DNA of 64,000 nt. Source: a virus. Numbering within the stretch: the stretch's first letter is position 1; each line of letters starts with the position of its first letter. Where the stretch lies: positions 90,262-154,261 of the IMG/VR virus record IMGVR_UViG_3300046665_000434. The stretch is one strand, 5' to 3'. Shown here one piece after another: positions 7,598 to 16,385 of the stretch. The notes under the pieces were generated by a model. It saw nothing but the letters and a program-made list of their open reading frames with translations, did no database searches and was not told the origin of the DNA. The position numbers and the translations under genes are program-made.

Positions 7598-8018
7598 GTT
7601 GTAATAGCTTACATTTGGTTTCAATACTATGTAGAAGTACCCGTGGCTAATAGCCATTACAGTACAGCCATGCTCTTTAACAACTCGGTGTCAGTCACAG
7701 TAAGTGCTATCTCAGTACAGCTCCCTGATAATGACTCTCTAGCATAGCGGGTATCCAGCCCTGCATCTTAGCGCCTTTCTGGAACGATAAGCGCGCTCCA
7801 TTCGATCATGTACGAAATATCAAGTCGTTGAGCAGTAAGGGCGCTGCGCTCTGGCGATACACGACAAGGGTTGAGTCGGGTCTTTGGAAGAAACAAAGAA
7901 GTCATACGGCCCGGCCTTGCGCCGGGCTTTATGCTGTATGTAAGTATTTATAATGACGAAGTACTTATGAACATCAGTGTAGACTTCCGCCATGACAAAG
8001 ATCAACTACCCTATCCTT
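7598..8018. other. Non-coding stretch of ~420 nt
   Basis: No gene is supported. It contains a short hairpin TGGCTAATAGCCA (near 7647) and a terminator-like hairpin at 7904-7940. Nothing else is recognised; no tRNA cloverleaf was found. Confidence 0.5.
7904..7940 (+). terminator. Hairpin of the GCATA/TATGC terminator type
   Basis: Core stem GCCCGGC (7909-7915) / GCCGGGC (7921-7927), loop CTTGC, then TTTATGCTGTATG; outer CATAC and GTATG arms can also pair. It implies that a transcript enters from 7600-7900. Confidence 0.6.
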
Positions 8019-8030
8019 GGAGCAGAATCC

Positions 8031-8780
8031 ATGAACCCAGACATCGATCGTCCTACACGGCCAACTTTAGCTGAAGCTATCGCAGCGATCACAAAGCCAG
8101 CGCCGTATTGGCCACAAGACCTCATCGTCAAAGTGGTATCGCTACCGTCGAAGATGGCCGCAGACGAGCAGTTGCGTGATGCGTTTATCAACGTAATCGA
8201 AAACTTGGCAACCAATATCAGTTCGTTCAGTACTGAGCGTGTATTGCGGCCAGCTAGTGTCGGCGATGATGTCCTTGAATTCTCCAATAACTTTAATGGC
8301 ATCACTGTCCACGCGCCGGAATACGAGAACAAACCCGTCCTGCGCATGTTGCGCCAGATCCAGAATCAGTACATGGTAGGTCGTAGTCTGTCCCAACTGG
8401 CAAGGGACCCTTTCGCACTGATTGCGTTCGAGCCGAACAAGACTCGTACCGACGTGATCGATGCCTGGTTCATTCCGTCGTTTTTCATCAGCACCCTGCC
8501 TGCACATATTTGCAGTAAGAGTATCAGATCCGCGGCCGATACCGTCATCGGCGGTGAAATTTATTCGTTCGATCTGTCCGGTGAAACCCTCCAGAGTGAT
8601 CTGATCAGCGATGTCGCGTCGAAGATGTACAAGTCTATGATGCTCACTCCGGAAGGTGAACAGACCAACTCTGAGTTCTCATGGCCAGGTGCGTTGAAAC
8701 AGCTGCTGCCTAACGGTAGTACTGATGTACTGAGTAACCGTATGCAAGGTTATTCGGAAGTCATCAAACAGGCAGAATAA
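8031..8780 (+). CDS. Hypothetical protein
   Basis: 249 residues, unrecognised. ATG 8031 is preferred to ATG 7992 because GGAG lies 8 nt before it, whereas nothing precedes 7992. The N-terminus is proline-rich (NPDIDRPTRPTLAEA), followed by mixed alpha/beta sequence (QDLIVKVVSLPSKM, DPFALIAFEPNKTRTDVIDAW). No transmembrane segment or signal peptide. A terminator follows its stop by 11 nt, so it is a single-gene unit. Confidence 0.7.
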   Translation: MNPDIDRPTRPTLAEAIAAITKPAPYWPQDLIVKVVSLPSKMAADEQLRDAFINVIENLATNISSFSTERVLRPASVGDDVLEFSNNFNGITVHAPEYENKPVLRMLRQIQNQYMVGRSLSQLARDPFALIAFEPNKTRTDVIDAWFIPSFFISTLPAHICSKSIRSAADTVIGGEIYSFDLSGETLQSDLISDVASKMYKSMMLTPEGEQTNSEFSWPGALKQLLPNGSTDVLSNRMQGYSEVIKQAE

Positions 8781-8790
8781 CCTGATCCCT

Positions 8791-8821
8791 GCATAGGTCC
8801 GGCTACTGCCGGACTTTATGC
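8791..8821 (+). terminator. GCATA/TATGC-type terminator
   Basis: Outer arms GCATA (8791-8795) and TATGC (8817-8821) enclose GTCCGGC-TACT-GCCGGAC. Confidence 0.75.
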
Positions 8822-8877
8822 CGTGTCATTTCTCACCAAACCGACTTATCTAATAGACAACTAATCGAGCATCTGAA

Positions 8878-9867
8878 ATGACTACATTTATCGTAATGAC
8901 TTATGAACGTTCTTATCATGCCCATCACCGTCACGCCAGCAGTGGCTTTATCGCGTTTGCTGTAGCTAGCGCCGATATATTGGACTATAAACGAACCATA
9001 GTCGATAGCCCTAGCCCTCACCTTACGAAACCTGACCATTTTATCGAGATGGAGTTAGGGTTTCCGCATGCGGTAAGACCATTTTTGAGTGAGCTGGTCG
9101 ACTCGTTCTTTCATCACAAAGACAGTGAACTATGGAAAATGTCGCAGTTCTTGGTGGTTGCTCAGTACGACCCGCAGAAAGACAAGATCGTCAATAAGCA
9201 AATTATCCCGCTGCGCGATATCAAGAAAGCATTTCTGCCGGAGCAACCGATTGACGATAAGTTTTCCAAAGTGGGGTTGGAGTTCCGTAACAACTTGAAC
9301 GAGGAAGATATCTCTATCGTAAAAGAGGTGGCGTTGAACCTCGACCTGAACGAACGGCTGCTCACAAAAGCCAGACGCTGGAATGCTGGAGATAACAAAC
9401 GCCTCGGCCAATTTCAGCTGGTGAAGAACCACTGCAAAATGATCGGTATTCGTCAAGCTCCATTCTCGGTCCACTCTTTAGATACCGATATCCATATTGA
9501 TCGGTTCAATTCGAAGAACATCGAATTGATGGAGACGTTCTTCAATAAACACGTCACTTCGATCGAATACGGTATCGGTGATTTGAGAAGCGCGAAACTC
9601 TTTTACGCCGGCCCTCTTACGGCAGAGATGGTCACTGGCATGGTGGAGTTGTTTAAACGTTCTGAATTCGACATCCTCTATTATCAAACCAATACCCTCG
9701 GTAATGAGGTCGTCGAAGCTGAGGTTCTGAATCTTAGTTCCGGTAGTTTTGGGATCCATGAACAGGCTGGGATGCCAGAGCGTGGCTTTGTTGATTTCCA
9801 CGCCCTCAGACATCCAAAAGGCGAAGGTGCGCTGCGATTCGCCGAACAACTCCACAACCAGCTGTAA
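8878..9867 (+). CDS. Hypothetical protein
   Basis: 329 residues, unrecognised. The sequence starts with two strand-rich segments (TTFIVMTYERSYHAHHR, GFIAFAVASADI) and contains charged helices (NEEDISIVKEVALNLDLNERLLTKARRW). It has no transmembrane segment. The ribosome-binding site is weak. A hairpin (CCGTGATA/TATCACGG, 9885-9911) follows the stop, so it is probably a monocistronic unit. Function unknown. Confidence 0.7.
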   Translation: MTTFIVMTYERSYHAHHRHASSGFIAFAVASADILDYKRTIVDSPSPHLTKPDHFIEMELGFPHAVRPFLSELVDSFFHHKDSELWKMSQFLVVAQYDPQKDKIVNKQIIPLRDIKKAFLPEQPIDDKFSKVGLEFRNNLNEEDISIVKEVALNLDLNERLLTKARRWNAGDNKRLGQFQLVKNHCKMIGIRQAPFSVHSLDTDIHIDRFNSKNIELMETFFNKHVTSIEYGIGDLRSAKLFYAGPLTAEMVTGMVELFKRSEFDILYYQTNTLGNEVVEAEVLNLSSGSFGIHEQAGMPERGFVDFHALRHPKGEGALRFAEQLHNQL

Positions 9868-9884
9868 ATAATTACATGATGTCA

Positions 9885-9911
9885 CCGTGATATGTAAAAG
9901 GTCTATCACGG
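9885..9911 (+). terminator. Hairpin after the 8878-9867 gene
   Basis: CCGTGATA (9885-9892) / TATCACGG (9904-9911), 11-nt loop. No clear U-run follows, so termination is uncertain. Confidence 0.4.
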
Positions 9912-10290
9912 ATCAGTTACCTCCTTTGGGGAGCGGTGTTGTAATTCCCCGTCTGGCCGACAACCGCTCTCACTTTTTATTCCTTGGGATCGTATTACGG
10001 TTCCTCAAGAACCCCGCCGCGTAGCGTATTTGCCCGCGCGCGGCTAGGTACTGCACCGCCTCACCCTATAGGTTGCAGTTACAGCCAGCGAAGGCTGGTG
10101 GACCTCGTATAGCGCTGTCGAATGCTGTTAGTTAATGGGGTGGTCTCTCACACTGAGCCGCCAGTTGTCGGTAGGCCGGGTTAAGGCTTGGTCGCCCAGT
10201 TCACCTTGACCTGATCTTGGTGTTCTACCTGAATCTATCGACAAGTCCTGCCTCTCCTGCCTCCTTAGGGAGGTGGGGGAGTTTTATGCT
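9912..10290 (+). other. Second structured non-coding region, ncRNA candidate
   Basis: About 380 nt without a credible ORF, ending in its own terminator. Visible hairpins: CTCC/GGAG near 9925, GGTTC-CTCAA-GAACC near 10000, CCAGC-GAAG-GCTGG near 10092, and the terminal stem at 10255-10282. A stand-alone RNA or a long 5' leader for the gene at 10353 are both possible. Confidence 0.45.
10255..10288 (+). terminator. Terminator closing the second non-coding block
   Basis: CTCC-TG-CCTCC pairs with GGAGG-TGG-GGGAG across TTAGG, followed by TTTTATGCTG, the same downstream wording seen after other terminators in this window. Confidence 0.6.
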
Positions 10291-10352
10291 GTTAGGGATA
10301 TGGTATGCAGTGGTAGCCTCCATTGTACCGCAACACTTTAAAGGACTGTCAC

Positions 10353-10877
10353 ATGAAACTCAATATCGCTCTGTCTGCTGTAGCGAACGTGCTGGGTGCT
10401 ATCAACGCTGCCAACACCGCTGTTAGCCTGGCCCTCACCGAAGCCCAGGTTACTTTCGCTGCACCAGCGGTAACTGCCGGCACTGCTGGCCGTAACACCT
10501 CCATTACCTTGACCGGCGTCAATGGCCAGGGCGTCGAAGGTTCTCGTACATTCTCCTACACCCGCCAATCCCTGGCTGCTGGTGCCGTGGCTTCGACTGC
10601 TCCGGCAAGCGTTACCACAGCGCCTGGCGATACCGAAGCAGCTTCGCTGACCAAGGTCGCTACTGCTCTGGGTCTGCTGGCTGGTGAGTTCACTTCGAGT
10701 GCGTTTACCGCTCCTGCGGACATGACCACTCCGGGCACCATCACTCTGACCGCCAACGCGGCCAGTCTGGTGTACACCGGGGCTCGTACGGTGGCTTTGA
10801 ATTTTCCTGACTCCGACGTAGACTTCGCCACCCTGGCGCCGACTACTGACCTGGACGGTTTCGATGCTGAAGCCTAA
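10353..10877 (+). CDS. Virion-type repeated domain, stand-alone alanine-rich member
   Basis: 174 residues. It has the layout of the repeated domain family in this window: a starting helix (VANVLGAINAAN), 'VTFAAPAVTAGTAGRNTSITLTG', the Y-x-R position (YTRQSL), a variable middle, and 'ITLTANAASLVYTGARTVALNF' at the end. Its final residues (FATLAPTTDLDGFDAEA) match the end of the product of 21702-22298. It is the only family member on the plus strand, is rich in Ala/Thr, and uses very regular high-expression codons like the capsid gene, suggesting an abundant virion or decoration protein (inference). ATG 10353 follows AAGGA by 8 nt. Confidence 0.7.
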   Translation: MKLNIALSAVANVLGAINAANTAVSLALTEAQVTFAAPAVTAGTAGRNTSITLTGVNGQGVEGSRTFSYTRQSLAAGAVASTAPASVTTAPGDTEAASLTKVATALGLLAGEFTSSAFTAPADMTTPGTITLTANAASLVYTGARTVALNFPDSDVDFATLAPTTDLDGFDAEA

Positions 10878-10894
10878 GGCAGTTAGTTGATACA

Positions 10895-10928
10895 GCATAC
10901 AGCCCCGGCGAAAGCCGGGGCTGTATGC
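10895..10928. terminator. Bidirectional terminator between convergent genes
   Basis: 15-bp perfect stem GCATACAGCCCCGGC / GCCGGGGCTGTATGC with GAAA tetraloop, between the plus gene ending at 10877 and the minus gene ending at 10942. Confidence 0.9.
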
Positions 10929-10941
10929 CGTTCGTGTTACA

Positions 10942-12780
10942 TCACGGGTTGTAATGCAGAATCATTCGATTCTGGAACCACGACCCTACCGTCGGCTCGA
11001 TACAAACGCATCGAGTGTACTTGGTCGAGTTAGCCTCAGGAACTGACGTACTCGGCAAGACGAAACGGAACCAGTTACAACCTCCGATACCGCCATCGAC
11101 CTTACTGTCGTTCATCGACCAGTTGGTCCTGTCAGTGTTGGCGTTCAACCAGTTGATAACCGCCGCTGCGGTAGTCGACGGATCGTTAGGCTTCCACCAA
11201 CCTCCAGTACCGAGTGCTTCGAGGTTGGTCTTGATAGCACTGGCATCGTACGCGTACAGGATGTCTCGGCCGATACGGAATACCGAACCTGGAACAAACA
11301 ACGAACTGGTCGACAATACCGTCAGGTTAAAACCAACCAGACCTGTGATAGTTGCATCAGCAACATCGAGAGTAGTCAGCGACAACCCGAACTTACTGTT
11401 GATCGCAGCCAGCGAAGTCCAGATGGTAGATCCCATCCCGCTGCCCGGAAGTGTCAGATCAACTTTGTTTATGAACGCAAGGTTGATCGGGAACCGTTTG
11501 AATTTAAGAGTTACAGCATTCTTAAACCCAGATGGCCTCAATGCCCTCACACTCACGGACGAGTTATACGTAGCATCTCCGGTAATTGTCTGAACCGACT
11601 CGAAGACTACACCGTTTGACTTGAACCCAGTACCGTACTGTTTGTTCAGCTGGGCCAGGAACGATGCCAGAGGCGTCAAGGAGAACGTCGGTTGGATAGG
11701 CGGTTTTGTGATCGCATAAGCCTGGACGTTACGAAGACGCATGATCTTACCAGCAGTGACTGGAGTGAACGTCAATGTGGTGGCGTCGACACTAGCAGCA
11801 GTCCATGCCGCACCATCAGGAGATGTCGGGAAAGTACCCAACGGCAAGTTGTACGTATATGCCGTAGGCATCGCTGTGGCTTTAGCCGTAGACGTCGAAC
11901 CATTGGTGGTCAACGTTGTGTTAACCGTAATCCCCGTCGAATCACCGGCCTGACCGCCCATGCCGAGGACGAGTGCATCGATCGTGTGGTTGGGTGGCAG
12001 GAACGTTGCCAAACTGACTGCCAGTGCTCCGGTATTCGTAGACTGGACAGCGGCTCCTGACGAAGGGAGTACCCAATTCAACGTGTCCAGAAGGGTCGTT
12101 GTATAGATGCCCGTCAAGGGTGCCCAAGCGGAACCTACTGCCGAATCAAGACACAGCGGAACCAGACGACGTGGTCCAATGCGACCGTTGAAGGTATCGC
12201 CAGTCACGTTGTCGTACAGCATGATATCTCGGAAGGAGCACCCGCCTGCATAGTTCGATGGTGAGAGCCTGAAAAACACACCGAAGTTACCAGCAGCGAA
12301 AGCGGTCTTTAGAGTAGCCGACAGTGCTTTACTGCGGACAAACACGTTATTGACGTATACCGAAACCGTCCCCGCTACCGTATCAAACACGTCTTCAATG
12401 TACGCGGTATCACCGACCGCGATGTTAGGACTGAAGTCAGAAACGATCAGGCCGCCATCCGCACTCCCAGTACCGTTGAAGTTCTGGTCAACCGACACCA
12501 TCGTGTGCGCTGGCAACAATGGCACAGCTTCGATGGTAACCCGATACGCCAGAGTGAAACTCGTAGGGTTAGTCATCAACCCCGTGAAGAGGATCGTCGC
12601 GTACGTATCGGTGGTCGAAGTTCCGGGCGGGGCGGTAATCGCCCCTCGGTTGTTAACCTGGAATCCTTTCCCGTTGCTAGGCTCTTGGGCATAGCGAGTG
12701 AATGCATAGCCGCTGGTTGCAAGCCAGGTATCCGTAACGTTCTTGACGCAATGGTCAAATTGAATTGCTGCACGTAACAT
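10942..12780 (-). CDS. Multidomain virion/fibre protein: lectin-like + repeated domain + HYN domain
   Basis: 612 residues in three blocks. Residues 1-~350 resemble a concanavalin/LamG-like beta sandwich (DHCVKNVTDTWLATSG start, a middle 'DTAYIEDVFDTVAGTVSVYVNNV'). Residues ~355-505 are a divergent copy of the repeated domain with FKRFPI at the Y-x-R position. Residues ~505-612 are the HYN domain, which ends in ILHYNP and contains a segment (VINWLNANTDRTNWS...GGCNW...VPEANSTKYT) nearly matching one in the protein of 16386-17321. This is the largest member and the last gene of the minus-strand run. A surface-exposed tail-fibre or adsorption role is inferred from composition and context. Confidence 0.7.
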   Translation of the reverse strand: MLRAAIQFDHCVKNVTDTWLATSGYAFTRYAQEPSNGKGFQVNNRGAITAPPGTSTTDTYATILFTGLMTNPTSFTLAYRVTIEAVPLLPAHTMVSVDQNFNGTGSADGGLIVSDFSPNIAVGDTAYIEDVFDTVAGTVSVYVNNVFVRSKALSATLKTAFAAGNFGVFFRLSPSNYAGGCSFRDIMLYDNVTGDTFNGRIGPRRLVPLCLDSAVGSAWAPLTGIYTTTLLDTLNWVLPSSGAAVQSTNTGALAVSLATFLPPNHTIDALVLGMGGQAGDSTGITVNTTLTTNGSTSTAKATAMPTAYTYNLPLGTFPTSPDGAAWTAASVDATTLTFTPVTAGKIMRLRNVQAYAITKPPIQPTFSLTPLASFLAQLNKQYGTGFKSNGVVFESVQTITGDATYNSSVSVRALRPSGFKNAVTLKFKRFPINLAFINKVDLTLPGSGMGSTIWTSLAAINSKFGLSLTTLDVADATITGLVGFNLTVLSTSSLFVPGSVFRIGRDILYAYDASAIKTNLEALGTGGWWKPNDPSTTAAAVINWLNANTDRTNWSMNDSKVDGGIGGCNWFRFVLPSTSVPEANSTKYTRCVCIEPTVGSWFQNRMILHYNP

Positions 12781-12790
12781 AGTTCAGCTC

Positions 12791-13321
12791 CTAGGACCAG
12801 TCGAGGGTCGTACCGGTAATCACGGCGGTGATTGGTTTCAGCGCCATGCCTAGAACAATCGTCAGGCCGGGAATGAAGAAACGGCTGGTCGTCGCTGCGG
12901 TGAGCGTGATACTCTCGTCCGTACTGGCGATGGTAATGGGATTGATGTCATCAGATGTCAACGTCATCCCACTGGCCGTATTGAGCAACGGCAGCAATGA
13001 AGTCAGGTCTGTTGCAGAACTGAAATCGAAGTGAGATTTATCGTCGATGATCCGGCCGATGTCAACCCGATTGTACGGCAGCGTAATAGAGCCCTGGAGG
13101 TTCGATGTACCTGTAGCCGTCACCAACACCTGGCTGTTGTAGTTGGCATTCCCGGTGAGCACTGTAGGGGCTCCCAGCGTGAAGTCAGACGATGTCCGCG
13201 GAGACTTAGCCGCAGCAATGACCAAGTTCATCAAAGCGACCTGTCCAGTTACCCCTTTTGGCAGAACGGCTGGAGGAATACCGATGGCATAACCAACGAT
13301 GCTTCTGATGGCGATTGTCAT
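12791..13321 (-). CDS. Repeated virion domain (split from the 13334-14347 gene)
   Basis: 176 residues: the repeated domain with YNRVDI at ~83. Its first 60 residues (VGYAIGIPPAVLPKGVTGQVALMNL) align with the second half of the protein of 14360-15859 (QGYAVTYALPPLPKGVTGRQALLNL). It lies in the same reading frame as the gene upstream, separated by one TAA and four codons; the TAA itself is part of TAAGGAGG, which supplies the ribosome-binding site for this ATG. The pair therefore looks like one ancestral gene split into two. Confidence 0.7.
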   Translation of the reverse strand: MTIAIRSIVGYAIGIPPAVLPKGVTGQVALMNLVIAAAKSPRTSSDFTLGAPTVLTGNANYNSQVLVTATGTSNLQGSITLPYNRVDIGRIIDDKSHFDFSSATDLTSLLPLLNTASGMTLTSDDINPITIASTDESITLTAATTSRFFIPGLTIVLGMALKPITAVITGTTLDWS

Positions 13322-13333
13322 TTTTGTACCTCC

Positions 13334-14347
13334 TTACGCGTCTGGGGTCATGGTGAGGGTAGTGGCAAGGATCTTACGATCCGTCCATTTACCGCCGTCT
13401 GGAGCAAGTGGGATGTTCGGCAACTTCTGCCCGTAAGTCAACGTGGTAGGAACGACCAGCGTAGTAGAAGTACCCGCAGTAGCTCCCTGCTTCACATCAA
13501 CTTTGAGGTTGGCCGCAGTAGCTGAGGTCGTACGGCCAGATATTGCCAACGATACACCGTCGATCTTGAACCCTGTCGGAATCGAAGACCCAAGACCCAC
13601 TACTAATGGAGTCTTATCCGCAGGGCTGTTGAGCACCGCGGCGTTGTTGTAGTCATTGGTAAGAACTGTCAGCAGATCGGGACTAGCGCCTGACGTCGGA
13701 GTCCATCCCGCACCACTGGCGGTTGCAGCGTAGATAGGCAGAATCTTTCGATCACCGAGCCGAGTCGTGATACCGTCACCTGCCACATCGTCAGCACTGT
13801 GGAAGTCTCTGATCTCCATGACGCCAGCTGAGTTAGCGCTAGACAACATGGGGAAAATATAAAGTCTCCTTGTACTGGCCATCTCGGTCTTAAATGCGGC
13901 CGCCAATACGATTGGTGTTTTTGCCACGCCGTCGTAATACGGAGTGATGGTCCCAGCCGCGATGTCGTAAACGTAATCGACGAACATCGTAGTCCCGACA
14001 GTACTCGCTGGGAAGAAATCCGTAAACGACCCAAGAGAAACTGTATTCGAAGATAACACAGATGGGGCCATGGCAATTGCGAATCCGCTACTACCCGCTG
14101 CCGTTAGTGTCACTCTGAGTCCAAAGAACACTTTAGTCGCAGTAGCACCAAACGTACCCCCGTCGATCTGCATCAACGTGCGGTTAGCGTTAGTGCCAGT
14201 AGGGCACGTCATCGCACCAGCAGTAGTGACGAAAGCACCTTTCCCGACTTCACCGTTATAATGACTAACCGGAATGCCTGCCGTTGTAAACCACGTATCG
14301 ACTACGTTTTTAAGGCAGTGGTCGTAGTTGAAAAAACTGAGTAACAT
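13334..14347 (-). CDS. Lectin-like N-terminal domain protein (split gene, first part)
   Basis: 337 residues: the lectin-like N-terminal domain seen also at 10942-12780 (shared start: DHCLKNVVDTWFTTAG versus DHCVKNVTDTWLATSG). It stops at TLTMTPDA, exactly where the 612-residue homologue continues (TLTFTPVTAGKIMRL...). The next gene supplies the missing repeated domain in the same frame. The result is a protein that ends after its N-terminal domain; whether readthrough of the TAA joins both parts is unknown. Confidence 0.7.
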   Translation of the reverse strand: MLLSFFNYDHCLKNVVDTWFTTAGIPVSHYNGEVGKGAFVTTAGAMTCPTGTNANRTLMQIDGGTFGATATKVFFGLRVTLTAAGSSGFAIAMAPSVLSSNTVSLGSFTDFFPASTVGTTMFVDYVYDIAAGTITPYYDGVAKTPIVLAAAFKTEMASTRRLYIFPMLSSANSAGVMEIRDFHSADDVAGDGITTRLGDRKILPIYAATASGAGWTPTSGASPDLLTVLTNDYNNAAVLNSPADKTPLVVGLGSSIPTGFKIDGVSLAISGRTTSATAANLKVDVKQGATAGTSTTLVVPTTLTYGQKLPNIPLAPDGGKWTDRKILATTLTMTPDA

Positions 14348-14359
14348 ATCGACGCCCTC

Positions 14360-15859
14360 TTACAGGAACCCGTTGAGAACCGGGTTAGGGAATTCAGTGC
14401 TGATGTTCGGGATGTCACGACCGACCAGGAATGTAGAGCCTGGGATAAAGAAGCGACTAGTCGCAGCAGCAGTGAGTGTCACCGATGTGGAACCGGAGAC
14501 GATGTCCCCATCTACGATATCATCAGCGTTGATGGTCATTCCGCTCGCCGTTACCAACTTAGGCAACAGATCGAGGATCTTCACTTCAGAGCCGATGGTC
14601 AGTGAGAGTGGGTCGTCGAACATCCGGGTAAGATCTACCCGGTTGTAGAACATGGTCCACGAGCCACGAAGACCCGACCCTACAGTTGAACCTACCACTA
14701 CTTGAGTGTTAAAGTTCGCATTACCGGTCAACACGTCCGGCGCAGCAGCCGTGAAGTTTGCAGGTACTCGAACCGGCTTAGCGGTCGCAGCGATCAGGTT
14801 TAGCAACGCTTGACGGCCAGTCACGCCCTTAGGCAGTGGAGGCAGTGCGTAGGTAACCGCATAGCCCTGGATGTTAGCGACGTTCACTACCCCGGCCGGA
14901 GTCGTAACCAGATCGATGTTTCCGATCGATGTCTTGGTCAGCTTCTCGCCCAGAGGACCTTTGTGGAATACACCAAGAGATCCGCTGTAGGAGTACCCGG
15001 TTGCTGCGGCGTTGGCCGAAGTACCAGCGAGATCAGTACCGCCTTCGTTCAACTTACCGGCTACGGCGATCACCGCACCGGTGGTCGATCCGAGACCTGC
15101 GTTCAGCTCAATCGCATATGCTGCACGAGATGCAGGGATGGCGCTGAGAAGACGTGTAGTCAACGGCATCACTGGACTAGGAGCTACGGCGATCTTTGTA
15201 GTCGGAACAGCTCCAGGCTCACTCAGAGCGGCTACAAGAGATCCTCCAGCTGGGTTGGTCGTCCAGTTGGTCCCTGTTGCAGCATTCAGAGTAACCGGAT
15301 AGTTCTTCCAGCTGGTGTATGGCCCAGTAGGTTGACCGAGGCTTGCTTGATCATCACTGATGATGATGTCGGACCAGTCGATCTGGTTGGCCACACTACC
15401 TTTGGCTTCCAGGCCGAACGAGAAGCTGCGCAGACCTGCGCCGACGTTGAGGCCGCCGATACTAACCCCATCGCACAGACATTCGACGTTACCCGTTGCG
15501 AAGGTATACGAGAACTCGAGGCAGTATTCTTTGTTGAGGACAAGGTTCGTGATCGCAGCAGCGCGAATCAGGAACGTACCACCGAAGTAAATGATCCCGG
15601 CCTGGTTGTTGACCAGCGCCGTAACGCGAGCTTTTACACTCACCCACAGCTTGGCCGTAGGAGCAGCCAAGTAAGGGTCAAGCGGGATGGTGATTCGTTC
15701 CAGGCCTGCGGTGGTGCTGTTACTGACGATCCAGCCGTTGACGATAGTGTTCGACACAGATTGATCTGCGCCGCGAGTCAAGCCGTGAGTAGCGTAGTTG
15801 GCCCAACTCGTATCGTTCTGCGGTAAATGGTTGACTGCAATAATTGCTCTGACGGCCAT
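14360..15859 (-). CDS. Virion/fibre protein: lectin-like domain + repeated domain
   Basis: 499 residues. The N-terminal ~340 residues are a divergent beta-rich lectin-like domain (GIIYFGGTFLIRAAAITNLVLNKEYCLEFSYTF); the last ~160 are the repeated domain with YNRVDL and an ending NPVLNGFL. It has no HYN domain. It represents the intact arrangement from which the split pair 13334-14347/12791-13321 can be derived. A surface virion role is inferred from the family and location. Confidence 0.65.
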   Translation of the reverse strand: MAVRAIIAVNHLPQNDTSWANYATHGLTRGADQSVSNTIVNGWIVSNSTTAGLERITIPLDPYLAAPTAKLWVSVKARVTALVNNQAGIIYFGGTFLIRAAAITNLVLNKEYCLEFSYTFATGNVECLCDGVSIGGLNVGAGLRSFSFGLEAKGSVANQIDWSDIIISDDQASLGQPTGPYTSWKNYPVTLNAATGTNWTTNPAGGSLVAALSEPGAVPTTKIAVAPSPVMPLTTRLLSAIPASRAAYAIELNAGLGSTTGAVIAVAGKLNEGGTDLAGTSANAAATGYSYSGSLGVFHKGPLGEKLTKTSIGNIDLVTTPAGVVNVANIQGYAVTYALPPLPKGVTGRQALLNLIAATAKPVRVPANFTAAAPDVLTGNANFNTQVVVGSTVGSGLRGSWTMFYNRVDLTRMFDDPLSLTIGSEVKILDLLPKLVTASGMTINADDIVDGDIVSGSTSVTLTAAATSRFFIPGSTFLVGRDIPNISTEFPNPVLNGFL

Positions 15860-15879
15860 GTGTTTTCTCCACCGTTGGG

Positions 15880-16377
15880 CTAGAAGCCAGGCAACGTATT
15901 GTCGACGAAGGCATTGTTGATCAGGATCGAATCAGAGAAGTCGATCGTGACGTTTCCGATCCAGCCGTAACTGTCGGACTTAGCCTCCATCTGGAACGTG
16001 ATAGTGCCGTCCGAGTTTGCTGTGGCCGTATGGTCAACCAAGTCATCGGCGCCGAACGGGATGCCTGAGATCTTCTTCAAGAAAGGAAGCATACCGGCAG
16101 TGTTAGTGCCATCGACTGCTTTGTTGCCTTTCTTGTTGACGAACGTGAACTCGCTCAGATCGATCCGGTTATACCAGACCACGCGCTTGCCAGTACCCAC
16201 TGTCGACGACGGAGTGAACTCGACCGTGATGCGAGTGTTGGCGTTGTACGTAGTCTGTTCGCCGGAAGTGGTCGCTCTCGGGACACCGAGCGTAACATCA
16301 GCAGCAGCGACAGTAACACCGGCCGCGACTGACAGGTACGCTAAGACGTCTTGCTTACTTGTCAAGTAAATGCTCAT
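15880..16377 (-). CDS. Repeated virion domain, single-domain member
   Basis: 165 residues consisting only of the repeated domain: starting helix (SKQDVLAYLSVAAG), 'VTLGVPRATTSGEQTTYNANTRITVEF', YNRIDL near residue 75, a helix (GMLPFLKKISGIPFGADDLVD) and a final strand pair (DGTITFQMEAKSDSYGWIGNVTIDF) ending LPGF. Possibly a structural subunit that assembles with its paralogues. It starts 8 nt after the previous gene stops. Confidence 0.65.
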   Translation of the reverse strand: MSIYLTSKQDVLAYLSVAAGVTVAAADVTLGVPRATTSGEQTTYNANTRITVEFTPSSTVGTGKRVVWYNRIDLSEFTFVNKKGNKAVDGTNTAGMLPFLKKISGIPFGADDLVDHTATANSDGTITFQMEAKSDSYGWIGNVTIDFSDSILINNAFVDNTLPGF

Positions 16378-16385
16378 CGTGCACG

